From Frondihabitans sucicola (GTDB lineage Bacteria > Actinomycetota > Actinomycetes > Actinomycetales > Microbacteriaceae): 64,000 nucleotides of DNA. The notes under the pieces were generated by a model. That model saw only the letters and a list, made by a program, of their open reading frames with translations, did no database searches and had not been told where the DNA came from. The DNA is taken from NCBI RefSeq assembly GCF_030296615.1, contig NZ_AP027732.1, positions 434,001-498,000 on the forward strand. Reading direction: 5' to 3'. Below, piece by piece: positions 36,618 through 45,507 of the stretch (positions are counted from its first letter, which is position 1; each line of letters starts with the position of its first letter). Position numbers and translations under genes: made by a program.

Positions 36618-36766
36618 CCGTCGACAACACCTGCAAGGGCAGCATCAAGCCCCTGCATCGTCTCTGCGGTCTTAGCAGCGTCAGCGAGCTCTCTCGCCTC
36701 GGCAGCAGCTTTGCTGTCAGGTAACGCCGCGATGAGATCTTGAATGTTGGGAAGTAGATGACTCAT
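36602..36766 (-). CDS. 54-aa helical protein overlapping the SMC-like ATPase gene
   Basis: Starts at ATG 36766 (MSHLLPNIQDLIAALPDSK) and is almost wholly Ala/Glu-rich helix. The stop lies 16 bases inside the ATPase gene, so the two are translationally coupled. First gene of the unit small protein - ATPase - HEPN. No family recognised; a regulatory or adaptor subunit is plausible. Confidence 0.6.
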   Translation of the reverse strand: MSHLLPNIQDLIAALPDSKAAAEARELADAAKTAETMQGLDAALAGVVDGWLKE

Positions 36767-37010
36767 AGGTGACTCATCCTCGCAGCAGGTACTAGCTCCG
36801 AGCACTCCTTCGAAGCTGAGTCGCAGTCTGGGGCGAGATAGTTTCTGACCATGCAAGTAGATGATTAGACGGGCAGAGTCTTGCTAGAAGCGGAAGAGAC
36901 TCAGGAATGGGTCGAGGTCGCGTTGAATGCCCGAGTTATGTGCTTCGAGCGTCATCGGCACCCCCTTGCAGCCCGTCGGATAAACCGGACTCATGGCACG
37001 CAGAGCTGAC

Positions 37011-38864
37011 TCAGCCCTGGAGTTTGTTCGCGGGTAGCCAGATTCTTGTGGCAACGAGAGCCAGCTCTTCTGCCCGGGTCCGAATGCGACCTTCGTCCCA
37101 TAGCTCGCTGTTGGCAATCGAAAAATTGACGACCAGCGTGTTCTGCTTGGCGAACTCAGATCGCTTAGCTTCCCACGAGCCGTTGGACAAGTGACCGTTG
37201 AACGACCCGGTGACGAGAGTGAGGTTACCGAGCTGGTTGATTGCTCGATTGCGATCGTCGCTGGCACTAAGCCAAACGGGGTTGTTGTCGTCTTGTTCTA
37301 AGGGCAGGCCAGCTTCGAAGACGGGCCAGTTGGCTTGCCACGACTGAGGCATGACGTGCTCAATTTGCAGATTCGAGTAGTCGATGTTCGCGTCGGGCTG
37401 GTGAGGGTCTTCGGCGCGCAATTGTGCGTCAATGGCTGACAACAAGAGCGCGATGCGGGCACGCCCTAGGTTGCCGTAGAAGCGGGTGGTTCTGAAACCT
37501 TCCGTCACATCGCGGTCGGTGGGCCAGGCCAGTGCTCCGCGCTGCAATGACTCGATGATCGCGTTTGCGATGTCAGTGTCGCCTTCTCGGGCACGTTTGG
37601 CATCATTCAGTGCGCGGGTGAGGTGGGCGCCGTAGCCGCGCGTTTGAAGTCCGAGGAATGCGCGCCGCAGGGCCCAGGACTCGATGGCGCGAACAGCCCG
37701 GACATGATCCGCGGTCGGGAGTGCGTTGGCCGGCAGGGTCCGCAACCACGCCAGGAGGGGCACTGCCGTGGCGATGTCGAGGCGTCGGATTCGTTCATAG
37801 GCGACCCTGAGCTGCGCTTCGGGCACGGCCGAGTGGTCGTAAATGGCCTCGTACGCGACCGAATAGTTAGAGAGGCTCTCGAGTACTTCTTCGGTGCTGG
37901 GTCCGTCGTTGAGGTAGGCGCGTGCTTCCGAGTAGAGGTGGCTGACGCTTGCTTCTTTGCCGGTCTCGGCTGTGAGCCACACCGATAGCAGGACGTCTCG
38001 CCGGCCTCGCTGTGCGTGGCCTCGGCCTACCTCTTCTTTCCACCACGCGTCATCGAAGTGCGCCCAGTATCTGTCATAAAGCGTCTCAACGTCGGCGGCC
38101 GCGAGTTCTCCCCGAAGGAACAGCAGGTTCTTGACGAGGTCGATCGCAGACAAAGGCGTCTGGCGACCGTTCAAGACTTCAAAAATGACTTGGGCGTCGT
38201 CGTTGTCCTCGAGGTCGATGACAACGAGCTTGAACAGGGTTGAGAGCGCATCTGCCAGGGCATTCATCCGGAGTGGCTCAACTGCCCCGTTCTCAACGAC
38301 GTACTCGTGAGCCTTCTCGGCGAAGAACGCACGCGCCTGCAAGTAAAGGTGGTCGTTAGACTCCGCAGTCGGCATGGCGTCTCTGATGGCTGTCGGCCAT
38401 ACCAGGCGATCGTTGCGACGCGGCCAGAGCTTGTAGGTCTCGTCTTTAGTGGTGACAAGGTAGTCCTTGTTGAACAGCATCTCCCGAAGTTGATGTTGCT
38501 TCAAGGATCCCTCCGCGGCGAGGACGTCGAGTACTCCTCGGACCAGCAGCTGACTGGTCGTGAGTCGTTGTTGCCCATCAATTACTGACCGAAGGGTGAT
38601 TCCACCTGCTGGTGAGGGAACCGATGCGACCACTATTGCGCCGAGAAAGTGAGGCGACACGGCGGCCTCTTTGCTGAGCAATGCAGCATCTGATGCGCCG
38701 GTGGTGCGCACCTCAAGCAGGCGATCGGCCGTTGCCTCAAGGTCTTCGAAGAGGAGTTCCCATTGCCCTTCGCGCGTCCATTCGTAATCGCGCTGAAAGG
38801 TGGGGATCAGATACCGACGGTCGGGAAGCAAGATTTGACTCAGCGGGTACGTATTGGCTTGCAC
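37011..38864 (-). CDS. GmrSD-type DUF262/DUF1524 restriction enzyme
   Basis: A 617-aa single-chain protein. The N-terminal DUF262 ParB-like NTPase domain has YLIPTFQRDYEW (about 18-29) and VIDGQQRLTT (about 94-103). The C-terminal DUF1524 HNH-type nuclease has IEHVMPQSW (from about 501) and the downstream RAINQLGNLTLV ... FNGHLSN that completes the fold. Family members (GmrSD, BrxU) cleave DNA carrying modified cytosines such as glucosyl-hydroxymethylcytosine. Length and both motifs appear intact. Confidence 0.9.
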   Translation of the reverse strand: MQANTYPLSQILLPDRRYLIPTFQRDYEWTREGQWELLFEDLEATADRLLEVRTTGASDAALLSKEAAVSPHFLGAIVVASVPSPAGGITLRSVIDGQQRLTTSQLLVRGVLDVLAAEGSLKQHQLREMLFNKDYLVTTKDETYKLWPRRNDRLVWPTAIRDAMPTAESNDHLYLQARAFFAEKAHEYVVENGAVEPLRMNALADALSTLFKLVVIDLEDNDDAQVIFEVLNGRQTPLSAIDLVKNLLFLRGELAAADVETLYDRYWAHFDDAWWKEEVGRGHAQRGRRDVLLSVWLTAETGKEASVSHLYSEARAYLNDGPSTEEVLESLSNYSVAYEAIYDHSAVPEAQLRVAYERIRRLDIATAVPLLAWLRTLPANALPTADHVRAVRAIESWALRRAFLGLQTRGYGAHLTRALNDAKRAREGDTDIANAIIESLQRGALAWPTDRDVTEGFRTTRFYGNLGRARIALLLSAIDAQLRAEDPHQPDANIDYSNLQIEHVMPQSWQANWPVFEAGLPLEQDDNNPVWLSASDDRNRAINQLGNLTLVTGSFNGHLSNGSWEAKRSEFAKQNTLVVNFSIANSELWDEGRIRTRAEELALVATRIWLPANKLQG

Positions 38865-38963
38865 GGTCTGACCCTAACCTGGTTCCTCACTATTGGAGGG
38901 CAGCCAATAGAGCGCAGGTCCTCCATGATGGAGCCATCGGTCACAGTCAGCGTGGGGGAACGA

Positions 38964-39973
38964 GTGAGTACAGACAACGATCAAAAAGCAGCCGTTGTGG
39001 AATCCATGGATGCCTACGAGGCACAGGTGTGGAAAAACTGAACGAGCACTGGCAGCACCGCAGCAACCGTCGGGGGCTCCCAAACTGGGTCGCAACCGCC
39101 GGAGAGCGCACCGGCGAGGTGGCGAGCCGCGTTGCCGGCGGTGCCGCACGAGTCGTGCCGGAGGGGGTCAAGGAACCACTCCGCAATGCGGGTGAAGTGG
39201 TGGCCAACCAAGCAATCCGGCCAGTTCTTCAAGCCGCGACGCACATGGTTGAACTCGTCAATGACTGGGCTCTCGAACTCAATGACCCCAAGAGCGTCGA
39301 GAAGCTCGCTCGGAAACGGGGCCTTGCCATCGACACCTTCACCGAACTGCGCGAGCAAGACCTCAAGATTTGCGATCGGCTGCTGACCCACAACACGCTC
39401 ACATGGCGCACAGCCGGAGCCATCGAAGGGGGTGCCATGGGGCTTCTTGCCATGGTCCCCGTGGCTGGCATCCCCGTCGCGATAACGGCCGACATTCTCG
39501 TCATTCAAGTCCTGAGTACCTCAATCGCTGCCCGGATTGCCTACTCCTACGGCTACGACGCCAAGGACCCTTGCGAGCAGGCTTTCATTGAACGTCTCGT
39601 ACGCCGTTCCTTCATGGCGCAAGCAGTGAAAGCGAAGCCGCTGAACGATGCTGCAAGGGCAGCAGCAGCGGTCAAGGACCGCGTCAAGTGGTCTCCCAAG
39701 CTTCGGGCTGACCACCCGCTCCTGGTCGGACTCGAGAAGCTGATGAAGCAACTCGGCCCGGCAGGCGGAAGGGTCTCTGTCGAGTCAGTCGCAAAGGTCG
39801 TGCCGTTCGTCGGCATCGTCATTGGTGCCGGCACGAACTCCACAATTCTCGGCAACGTGGCGGCCGACGCACAGCGGTACTGCCAAACCCGCTTCCTCTG
39901 CGAGAAGTATGGCCTCCCCTTGCCGGCCGCCCTGGCTACAGACGCTGATGACGAGAACGCCGCCCCCGCGTGA
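38964..39973 (+). CDS. EcsC-family protein
   Basis: About 336 aa after correcting one missing base in the A5 run at 39033-39037, which joins the start (GTG 38964 after GGGGGA; STDNDQKAAVVESMDAYE) to the main frame (LNEHWQHRSNRRG). The conserved core has two hydrophobic segments (GGAMGLLAMVPVAGIPVAI; VVPFVGIVIGAGTN) and the pair ILVIQVLSTSIAARIAYSYGYD. EcsC-like proteins occur in several predicted defence or stress modules as membrane-associated partners. Divergent from the GmrSD gene across 99 bases. Confidence 0.75.
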
Positions 39974-40443
39974 CATCGAGTTTCGAGAGCCAGCCCATTC
40001 GTCACCTCCTGTTGGTACGGATTCAAATTGACGCTGAACTCGTCCGACGAGGAATTACCCGAACCTCTGGCCCCGTGGTCGGCGAGCTAGCGGAACGCCT
40101 GGCACTAAGCGTCTACGGGGGTGACCTCTCTGCGCCGGGATTGGCAGCAATTGACTTGGTCAGCGCAGATGGAAGGACCTTCCAGATCAAAGCTCGCGCG
40201 CTTCCACGCGGGGAGCAACGATTCTTTTCCTTCAACTCGCTGGAGTTCGACGTGGCCGTGTGCCTTCGATTCGATCAAGAAACCTATGACATTGATTGGG
40301 CGCGCGAATACACAAGAAGGGAGGTAGAGCTCCTCGCCAGCCGTCAAAAGACTGATTGGCGTCTCAGGACAGGGGCTGCCTCCACCTCAGGTCGCGACAT
40401 GACGCTGCCGTTCCGGGCGGCCATGCAGGCGCTCGACGAGTGA
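39970..40443 (+). CDS. Hypothetical protein, PD-(D/E)XK nuclease-like (DUF6998-like)
   Basis: A 157-aa protein whose GTG overlaps the EcsC stop. A core AAIDLVSADGRTFQIKAR has the D ... (E/Q)xK arrangement of PD-(D/E)XK nucleases, as in DUF6998/DUF3883-like proteins. The following FFSFNSLEFDVAVCLRF is a typical hydrophobic strand-helix of the fold. With EcsC it probably forms a two-gene unit: membrane partner plus nuclease. Inference; the metal ligands are only partly recognisable. Confidence 0.5.
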   Translation: MTSSFESQPIRHLLLVRIQIDAELVRRGITRTSGPVVGELAERLALSVYGGDLSAPGLAAIDLVSADGRTFQIKARALPRGEQRFFSFNSLEFDVAVCLRFDQETYDIDWAREYTRREVELLASRQKTDWRLRTGAASTSGRDMTLPFRAAMQALDE

Positions 40444-40632
40444 GCTGAGACTCGACGAAGCGTCGACGAGAGTGCAGTGGTTAGCGCCTTCAAACTGCGA
40501 AAGCTGGCTCGCACCTGCCGCGTCGAGTAACCGGAGCCACCAGTACGCCACCAGACCGTCCCCCAAAATGTCGGTGGTTAGGAGGACATTTGAAGGACTA
40601 GCACCGCAGCTGGTTCTCGCATTGGGGGATGG

Positions 40633-41853
40633 ATGTCATCAATCAGTAAAAAACGACAGGAACAACGACGGCATGCTCCGGCGGCGTCGGGCTCGTACGT
40701 GGCCGACGCTCTACGCCAGCTGCCGGCGCGAACGAGAGCTCGTCTAGGCATATCGGAGTTGCTCATCTCCCTCGCGGAGCTTGCCCTGGTCGCAATGCGG
40801 ACGCTTCTTGACGACGAAGACAGCAGAAGCTTCGAGGACAAATTTGCCGACCTCCAACCTCGACTCGAGGCTCTCGATGTCGTAAAAGTCGAGGAATGGA
40901 TGGCTGGCTTAGGAAGCCTCAACGAGGAGTCTCTTCAGCTTCAAATCAAGCCCTGGATAACGCGACTGACCACAAAAGGCGGCGCAAACTTCATTCGTCG
41001 CCTTCTGGGAGCCGGACACTACGACCGTCTACTCGTCGCTGCAAAACTGGACGGAGCGATCGTAGGAGTTGCGCTGCGACGAAGCGCGCGGACATTTCTC
41101 CCCATGGCGGGCGCGCTGGACGAGGTTGCCATGATGCTCACCAGGGACGAGCTCGAGAAGATTGACGGCTTCTCGGCAGCCGAACACGGAGGGCTGATGC
41201 TCCTGACTCAATTGGATGGCTTGATCGGGAAGCTCTTGGCCTTTGACGACGGGATACCCCTTAGTGATCTACCGATCCGAGCTGATGAGGCCGTCTCCCT
41301 CGACCTTGACCTATCGAGGCTGGCCGCCAGACTGAGGCCCCTCATTTCCGAAGCGTCTCTAGAGAAGGTGGAAGGTGTGAGTGACGCCCTTAGTCGCAAG
41401 ATTCGGGGCGCCACATATGCCCTCGACCACTCGCCGGATGGAGTCTCTCAAGCCGCGAACTCCTTGGTCGAATTCATTGATCGGCTTGTCCGCGAAGCCT
41501 TCACAGACAGCGAGATTCTTTCCTGGGCGGACGGTCGTTATCCAGACAAGGAGAACAAACAAGAGAACCGAGAACGGTCATCAAAACGAGCCCAAGTGCG
41601 ATGCTTCGTATACGGAGGACAGACCGGACCGATATCGCCCTACCAGGAGGTCGCCGCGGCCGGCCTACTTCGAGCCCGCGACCGACTTCAGAAAATCAAG
41701 CACGCCGATCAAAATACTGAGGCAGAAAAAGAAGAGCTTCGGATAATCATCCGTGCGATCGAAAGCTTTTTCCTCTTCTCGTTCCGACTCGGCTGGTCTC
41801 TTCAGGACGATGAAAAAATCGACCTTCTCCGAACGCGCCTCCAATCGAAGTAG
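40633..41853 (+). CDS. Unrecognised 406-aa helical island protein
   Basis: ATG at 40633 after GGGGGATGG. Basic N-terminus (SSISKKRQEQRRH), then long amphipathic helices (ISELLISLAELALVAM; LSRKIRGATYALDH; LLRARDRLQKIKHADQ). No membrane segment and no recognisable catalytic motif. Composition is less GC-rich than the flanks. Gap 40444-40632 upstream shows no gene; 41854-42159 downstream (306 bases) also shows none. Possibly a third component of the EcsC unit or a stand-alone system. Confidence 0.6.
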   Translation: MSSISKKRQEQRRHAPAASGSYVADALRQLPARTRARLGISELLISLAELALVAMRTLLDDEDSRSFEDKFADLQPRLEALDVVKVEEWMAGLGSLNEESLQLQIKPWITRLTTKGGANFIRRLLGAGHYDRLLVAAKLDGAIVGVALRRSARTFLPMAGALDEVAMMLTRDELEKIDGFSAAEHGGLMLLTQLDGLIGKLLAFDDGIPLSDLPIRADEAVSLDLDLSRLAARLRPLISEASLEKVEGVSDALSRKIRGATYALDHSPDGVSQAANSLVEFIDRLVREAFTDSEILSWADGRYPDKENKQENRERSSKRAQVRCFVYGGQTGPISPYQEVAAAGLLRARDRLQKIKHADQNTEAEKEELRIIIRAIESFFLFSFRLGWSLQDDEKIDLLRTRLQSK

Positions 41854-42159
41854 CGTCACATCGAAATCGCGCGTCTCAAAAAACTAATCGATGGTGAGAC
41901 GTCGCACTCGATTCGGAAGAACGCAAGCAGAGTCGCTTCGCCCTGAGGCAGCGGCTGTCTCGCAATGTCGTTCGGCGCCCCGACCGCCAAGATCACCGTG
42001 CCCCGAGATTTCGAGACAGGCAATCCGCGCCGATAACGCCCTATTACGTCACGAGTCCGTCCTGGCGCACCATGACCGCGATCGAGAGCGCGCATTCTGA
42101 CCCGAATCTCGACTCCATGGGATGCGCCGCTCCTTCAGGGCGTGCCGTAGGTTCGATGC

Positions 42160-43323
42160 ATGGCGTCAAACGGGGTGGGTAAGCAGCAGCAGATCGCGGT
42201 CTTCGGGGAAATGGGCAGCGGCAAGACTGTCTTGTTGTCGTCCTTCTACGGGATGGCGCAGGAGGCGGCATTCAAGGAGGTGAGCCAGTTCGAGATCTTG
42301 GCCGATGACACCGGGCAGGGCACGAGGCTGCATCAGAACTTTTTGAAGATGAAGAAAGCGAACGAGCGACCGCCGACCACGCGGTTTGCTTCGACGTCGT
42401 ATACGTTCTCAATCAAGCGTCGGCGCACCTCGAACCCAACGTCGAAGCCGGCCGAGGATCTCCGGCTGATCTGGCACGACTACCCCGGCGAGTGGTTTTC
42501 CGAGGATCCCGGCACCGACGACGAGAACCAGCGGCGGATCTCAACCTTCCGGGCTCTCGTGGGATCCGATGTCGCCCTTCTGCTCATCGATGGCGAAAAG
42601 CTGGCGGCCAACGCTGGCGAAGAGGATCGCTATCTGAAGGCGCTCTTCACCATGTTCCGCAACGGACTCGTGAAACTTCGCGACGACCTCCTCGACGCGG
42701 GCAAGCCGCTGACTCGCTTTCCGCGCATCTGGATCCTTGGTTTGTCAAAGGCCGACGTGCTGCCCGATCTCGACGTCGCCGGACTGAAGGAGATCGTCGT
42801 CGAGAAGGCGGGCGCGGAGATGAACGAGCTGCGTGACGCCCTCGCGAGCCTGGTCGAGATGCCGGAGGCCCTGTCCGTGGGCGAGGATTTCGTCCTGCTG
42901 TCGTCCGCGAAGTTCGAGCCGGGCCGGATCGACGTGACCGAGCGCACAGGCGTAAATCTCATCCTTCCGATGGCGGCAGTGCTGCCGTTCGACCGCTTCG
43001 TGAAGTGGGCGAATCGCGCCCGTCGAGGTAGCAAGCTCGCAAACGACCTCGCCCGCGCCGCCCTGCCCGTGGCCGTCGTCCTAACACCGGGGATCAGAGC
43101 TTTCTCCCGCCTCGGACGATTCGCCGGCCCCGTCGGCGCCGTCGCGAGCTTCGCGGCGACCGCGCTGGCCAAGACCCTCGACGAGGCAGACGGCGGTGTA
43201 TTCCAGCACCTCGAGGACAAGGCCACGAAGAACCATGAGTTCCTCGCAGCCGTGCTCGCGGGATTCGGTGTTGATCTGCAACGCGCTGAAGAGGCAGGGG
43301 TGCTCCTCCGGAGCCGCGCATGA
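42160..43323 (+). CDS. P-loop GTPase-like protein (TRAFAC-like), conflict-system type
   Basis: A 387-aa protein: Walker A GEMGSGKTVLLSS (from residue 16), a switch-II-like DYPGEW (107-112) in place of DxxG, LLLIDGEKLAA, and a specificity loop LSKADV (195-200) in place of NKxD. The C-terminal half has a hydrophobic stretch (RAALPVAVVLTPGIRAFS) and a helical end. The next gene overlaps by ATGA. Such GTPases are encoded in multi-gene conflict systems with small partners, which fits the two genes following. Function not established. Confidence 0.7.
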   Translation: MASNGVGKQQQIAVFGEMGSGKTVLLSSFYGMAQEAAFKEVSQFEILADDTGQGTRLHQNFLKMKKANERPPTTRFASTSYTFSIKRRRTSNPTSKPAEDLRLIWHDYPGEWFSEDPGTDDENQRRISTFRALVGSDVALLLIDGEKLAANAGEEDRYLKALFTMFRNGLVKLRDDLLDAGKPLTRFPRIWILGLSKADVLPDLDVAGLKEIVVEKAGAEMNELRDALASLVEMPEALSVGEDFVLLSSAKFEPGRIDVTERTGVNLILPMAAVLPFDRFVKWANRARRGSKLANDLARAALPVAVVLTPGIRAFSRLGRFAGPVGAVASFAATALAKTLDEADGGVFQHLEDKATKNHEFLAAVLAGFGVDLQRAEEAGVLLRSRA

Positions 43324-43697
43324 GAGTGATCTGGGCTACCCGCGGGCGGACCTGGGGCACCAGGTTCCTCCTGGACGGCGGTGTTGCCCGTCCCCTGGCC
43401 ATCTACGAGTCGGCTTTTGCCGGGACCGATGACTCGTCGGACGTGTTCCGGCACATCGACGATATGGTCGCGCTGCGCCTGCGAGACCCGGAGGGCCGGC
43501 GCGACGAGGCCGGCCGGATCATCCTGCACGAGTTCGTGATCCTCGCGCCCGACTCGACCGCGATTACCACTGCGGACGAAGCCGTGGCCCGTGTCTGGCC
43601 TCAGGTCGACGCGGAGTTTGCCCGGATCTGGGACGCCTCCAGCGCCACCTTGCCCGAAGGGGCCACCTCGAGCGACGAATCGGAGACGACCGCATAA
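43320..43697 (+). CDS. Small partner of the GTPase-like protein
   Basis: A 125-aa protein starting inside the GTPase stop (ATGA). Compact alpha/beta domain, VIWATRGRTWGTRFLLDGG then FRHIDDMVALRLRDPEG, and an acidic tail. No family recognised; tight coupling to the GTPase suggests a direct partner or regulator. Confidence 0.65.
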   Translation: MRVIWATRGRTWGTRFLLDGGVARPLAIYESAFAGTDDSSDVFRHIDDMVALRLRDPEGRRDEAGRIILHEFVILAPDSTAITTADEAVARVWPQVDAEFARIWDASSATLPEGATSSDESETTA

Positions 43698-43705
43698 GCC
43701 GCAAG

Positions 43706-44008
43706 ATGAAACGGTCGCAGCGCGCCTCCGACGAAGGGCCCCTCGACCAGATCCGCGCCACCCTCGCCAGGATCGGGCAGCGGCTCGGCAGACAACGGAG
43801 GTCGGATCGCGCCGTCGACGCGGCCCTCAGCCCCGTCTTCTTCATCGCGGACATGCCCTACATCGTCCAGAACGTGATCTACCTCGTGATACTGATCGGG
43901 CTGTTCACTATCACGCTCCCGATTCACATCGCCTACTACGCCTGGCTGTGGTTCTCGAGTTGGCATCAGGACCGGGTCACTCTCGGGGAAAAGGCCCAGA
44001 CAGGCTAG
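43706..44008 (+). CDS. Small membrane protein of the GTPase module
   Basis: A 100-aa protein: basic amphipathic N-terminus (QIRATLARIGQRLGRQRR) and one long hydrophobic region (NVIYLVILIGLFTITLPIHIA) followed by an aromatic segment, fitting a membrane anchor for the module. Third gene, eight bases after the previous stop. Confidence 0.65.
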   Translation: MKRSQRASDEGPLDQIRATLARIGQRLGRQRRSDRAVDAALSPVFFIADMPYIVQNVIYLVILIGLFTITLPIHIAYYAWLWFSSWHQDRVTLGEKAQTG

Positions 44009-44109
44009 CTCACGGCCATGGCGAATGATGAAATCGAGGCATGAGCGAGGAGCTTGACAGCAAACTACCCGACGACCTACATGTCGGCGGCGCACTCCCC
44101 AGGCTGTGA

Positions 44110-44550
44110 GTGAAAAGGGTGTTAGCTGAACGAGTGAGCAGGAAGGTGGATCCCGAGACGGCGCTGCGACGAGCTCGTGATGTGATGGACCGCGATTTCG
44201 CTGATTCCTCCCTCGATCTCGATCGAATCGCGTCCGTCGCGTTCCTTTCGAAGTGGTCTTTCGTCCGGAGGTTCTCGAAGCAGTTCGGGCTCACGCCGGG
44301 TGCCTACCTGACGAGGCGGCGAATCGAAAGGGCGCAGGATCTTCTCCGTTTTGCGAACCTGACGGTAACCGAGGTCTGCGTTGCCGTCGGCTACCTCTCG
44401 ATAGGTTCGTTCTCGTCAGCGTTCCGGACGGCCACGAGCGAGAGTCCCTCCGCGTTCCAGCAGCGGTGGCGTGGGATCGGTCACCCGCGCATCCCCGGCT
44501 GCGAGATCCTCATGCACACGCCAGCGTCGAGACCTCTGCCGCTCGATTGA
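44110..44550 (+). CDS. Small AraC-family regulator (DNA-binding domain only)
   Basis: A 146-aa protein starting at GTG 44110 with a full two-HTH AraC domain: LDLDRIASVAFLSKWSFVRRF and LTVTEVCVAVGYLSIGSFSSAFR. No sensor domain. It directly precedes two VOC genes, and such small AraC regulators often control adjacent glyoxalase/bleomycin-resistance genes. Confidence 0.85.
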   Translation: MKRVLAERVSRKVDPETALRRARDVMDRDFADSSLDLDRIASVAFLSKWSFVRRFSKQFGLTPGAYLTRRRIERAQDLLRFANLTVTEVCVAVGYLSIGSFSSAFRTATSESPSAFQQRWRGIGHPRIPGCEILMHTPASRPLPLD

Positions 44551-44598
44551 GCAACGCAGGAGAAGCGGCTCGCCGACTTCGACGTTTACTGTGGCGAC

Positions 44599-45038
44599 AT
44601 GATCACCAACGTCGCCATCGTCAACGTCTTCGTGCAAGAGCAGCAGTCGGCCCTCGAGTTCTACACCGGCATCCTCGGCTTCGAGGTTCGTGATGATGTC
44701 ACTCTCGAGGGTGGTTTCCGATGGTGCACGATCGGCCACCCCAACCAGCCCGAGTTGCTCCTCAGCCTGATCGAGTTCGGCCCACCGCTCCCCCGGACCT
44801 CGTCGAGTCACTCCGCAGTGCGCAACGGGCCGGCGGTTGGCGCGGACTCGGCTTCAACGTCGACGACTGCCAGAAAACGTATGAGGAACTCCGTGCCAAG
44901 GGCGTCGAGTTCGTGCAGGCACCATTGGCCCGACCGTACGGGTCGGAGGCGGTCTGCCGCGACGACTCCGGCAACTGGATCGTCCTCATCGAGACCGTCG
45001 ACCCCACGATGCCCGCCGCGACGGCGACTCGGTCATGA
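44599..45038 (+). CDS. VOC-family (glyoxalase-like) protein
   Basis: One VOC domain of about 146 aa: TNVAIVNVFVQEQQSALEFY at the start, FNVDDCQKTYEEL and DDSGNWIVLIET at the end. The frame breaks at a C5 run (44790-44794); one more C joins FGPPLPP to DLVESLRSAQRAGGW. The ATG at 44599 follows GTGGCGAC. Its stop overlaps the next VOC gene. Antibiotic or electrophile detoxification is possible. Confidence 0.8.
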
Positions 45039-45411
45039 TCGACGGAATCACCAGTGTCGTTGTCCCCGTGACCGACCACGACGACTCGATTCGCTTCTAC
45101 GGAGGAGTTCTCGGCTTCGAGGTTCGGGCCGACTTCACTCCAGCCCCGGAATGCGGTGGGTGGAGCTCGCTCTCGCGGAGACGCCCACAGTCATCGCATT
45201 GGCCGTACCCCGAGGGGGCATGTGGCGCTCGGCCGGTGGCGACACCAACATCAGCCTTGGATGCTCCGACATCATCGGCGAGCACGCCCGGTTGCGGGAC
45301 GCCGGCGTGGATGTCGATGACGAGGTGCTGGTCCTCGGCGAGAACGTCCCTCGCATGTTTCGGCTCCGGGACCCGGACGGCAACGTCGTGCAGATCATCG
45401 AACATCGCTGA
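45035..45411 (+). CDS. VOC-family (glyoxalase-like) protein
   Basis: Second VOC domain, about 125 aa: GITSVVVPVTDHDDSIRFY, then the metal-site strand and FRLRDPDGNVVQIIEHR at the C-terminus. One base is missing at 45148-45149 (CCCCGG; adding G gives APGMRWVELALAE). It overlaps the previous gene, so the pair may form one heterodimer. Confidence 0.8.
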
Positions 45412-45507
45412 AAATGTCAGCTCGGCTCGTCTGCGACGGGGCCAGTGACCGATCGTCAATCGGTTTCTTTCCAGCCCCCGGTCCGTTTCTGGTCTTCCGA
45501 GTCCGTT

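Noticed and set aside
38681-38963. Upstream extension of the EcsC gene
   Set aside because: The extra part overlaps the divergent GmrSD gene antisense. The true N-terminus lies in another frame from GTG 38964, joined after one missing A.
41856-42095. 79-aa minus-strand ORF in the gap before the GTPase gene
   Set aside because: No ribosome site, odd composition and no recognisable motif.
26816-44100. att repeat flanking the island
   Set aside because: I looked for a copy of the tRNA 3' end near the right edge and did not see one.
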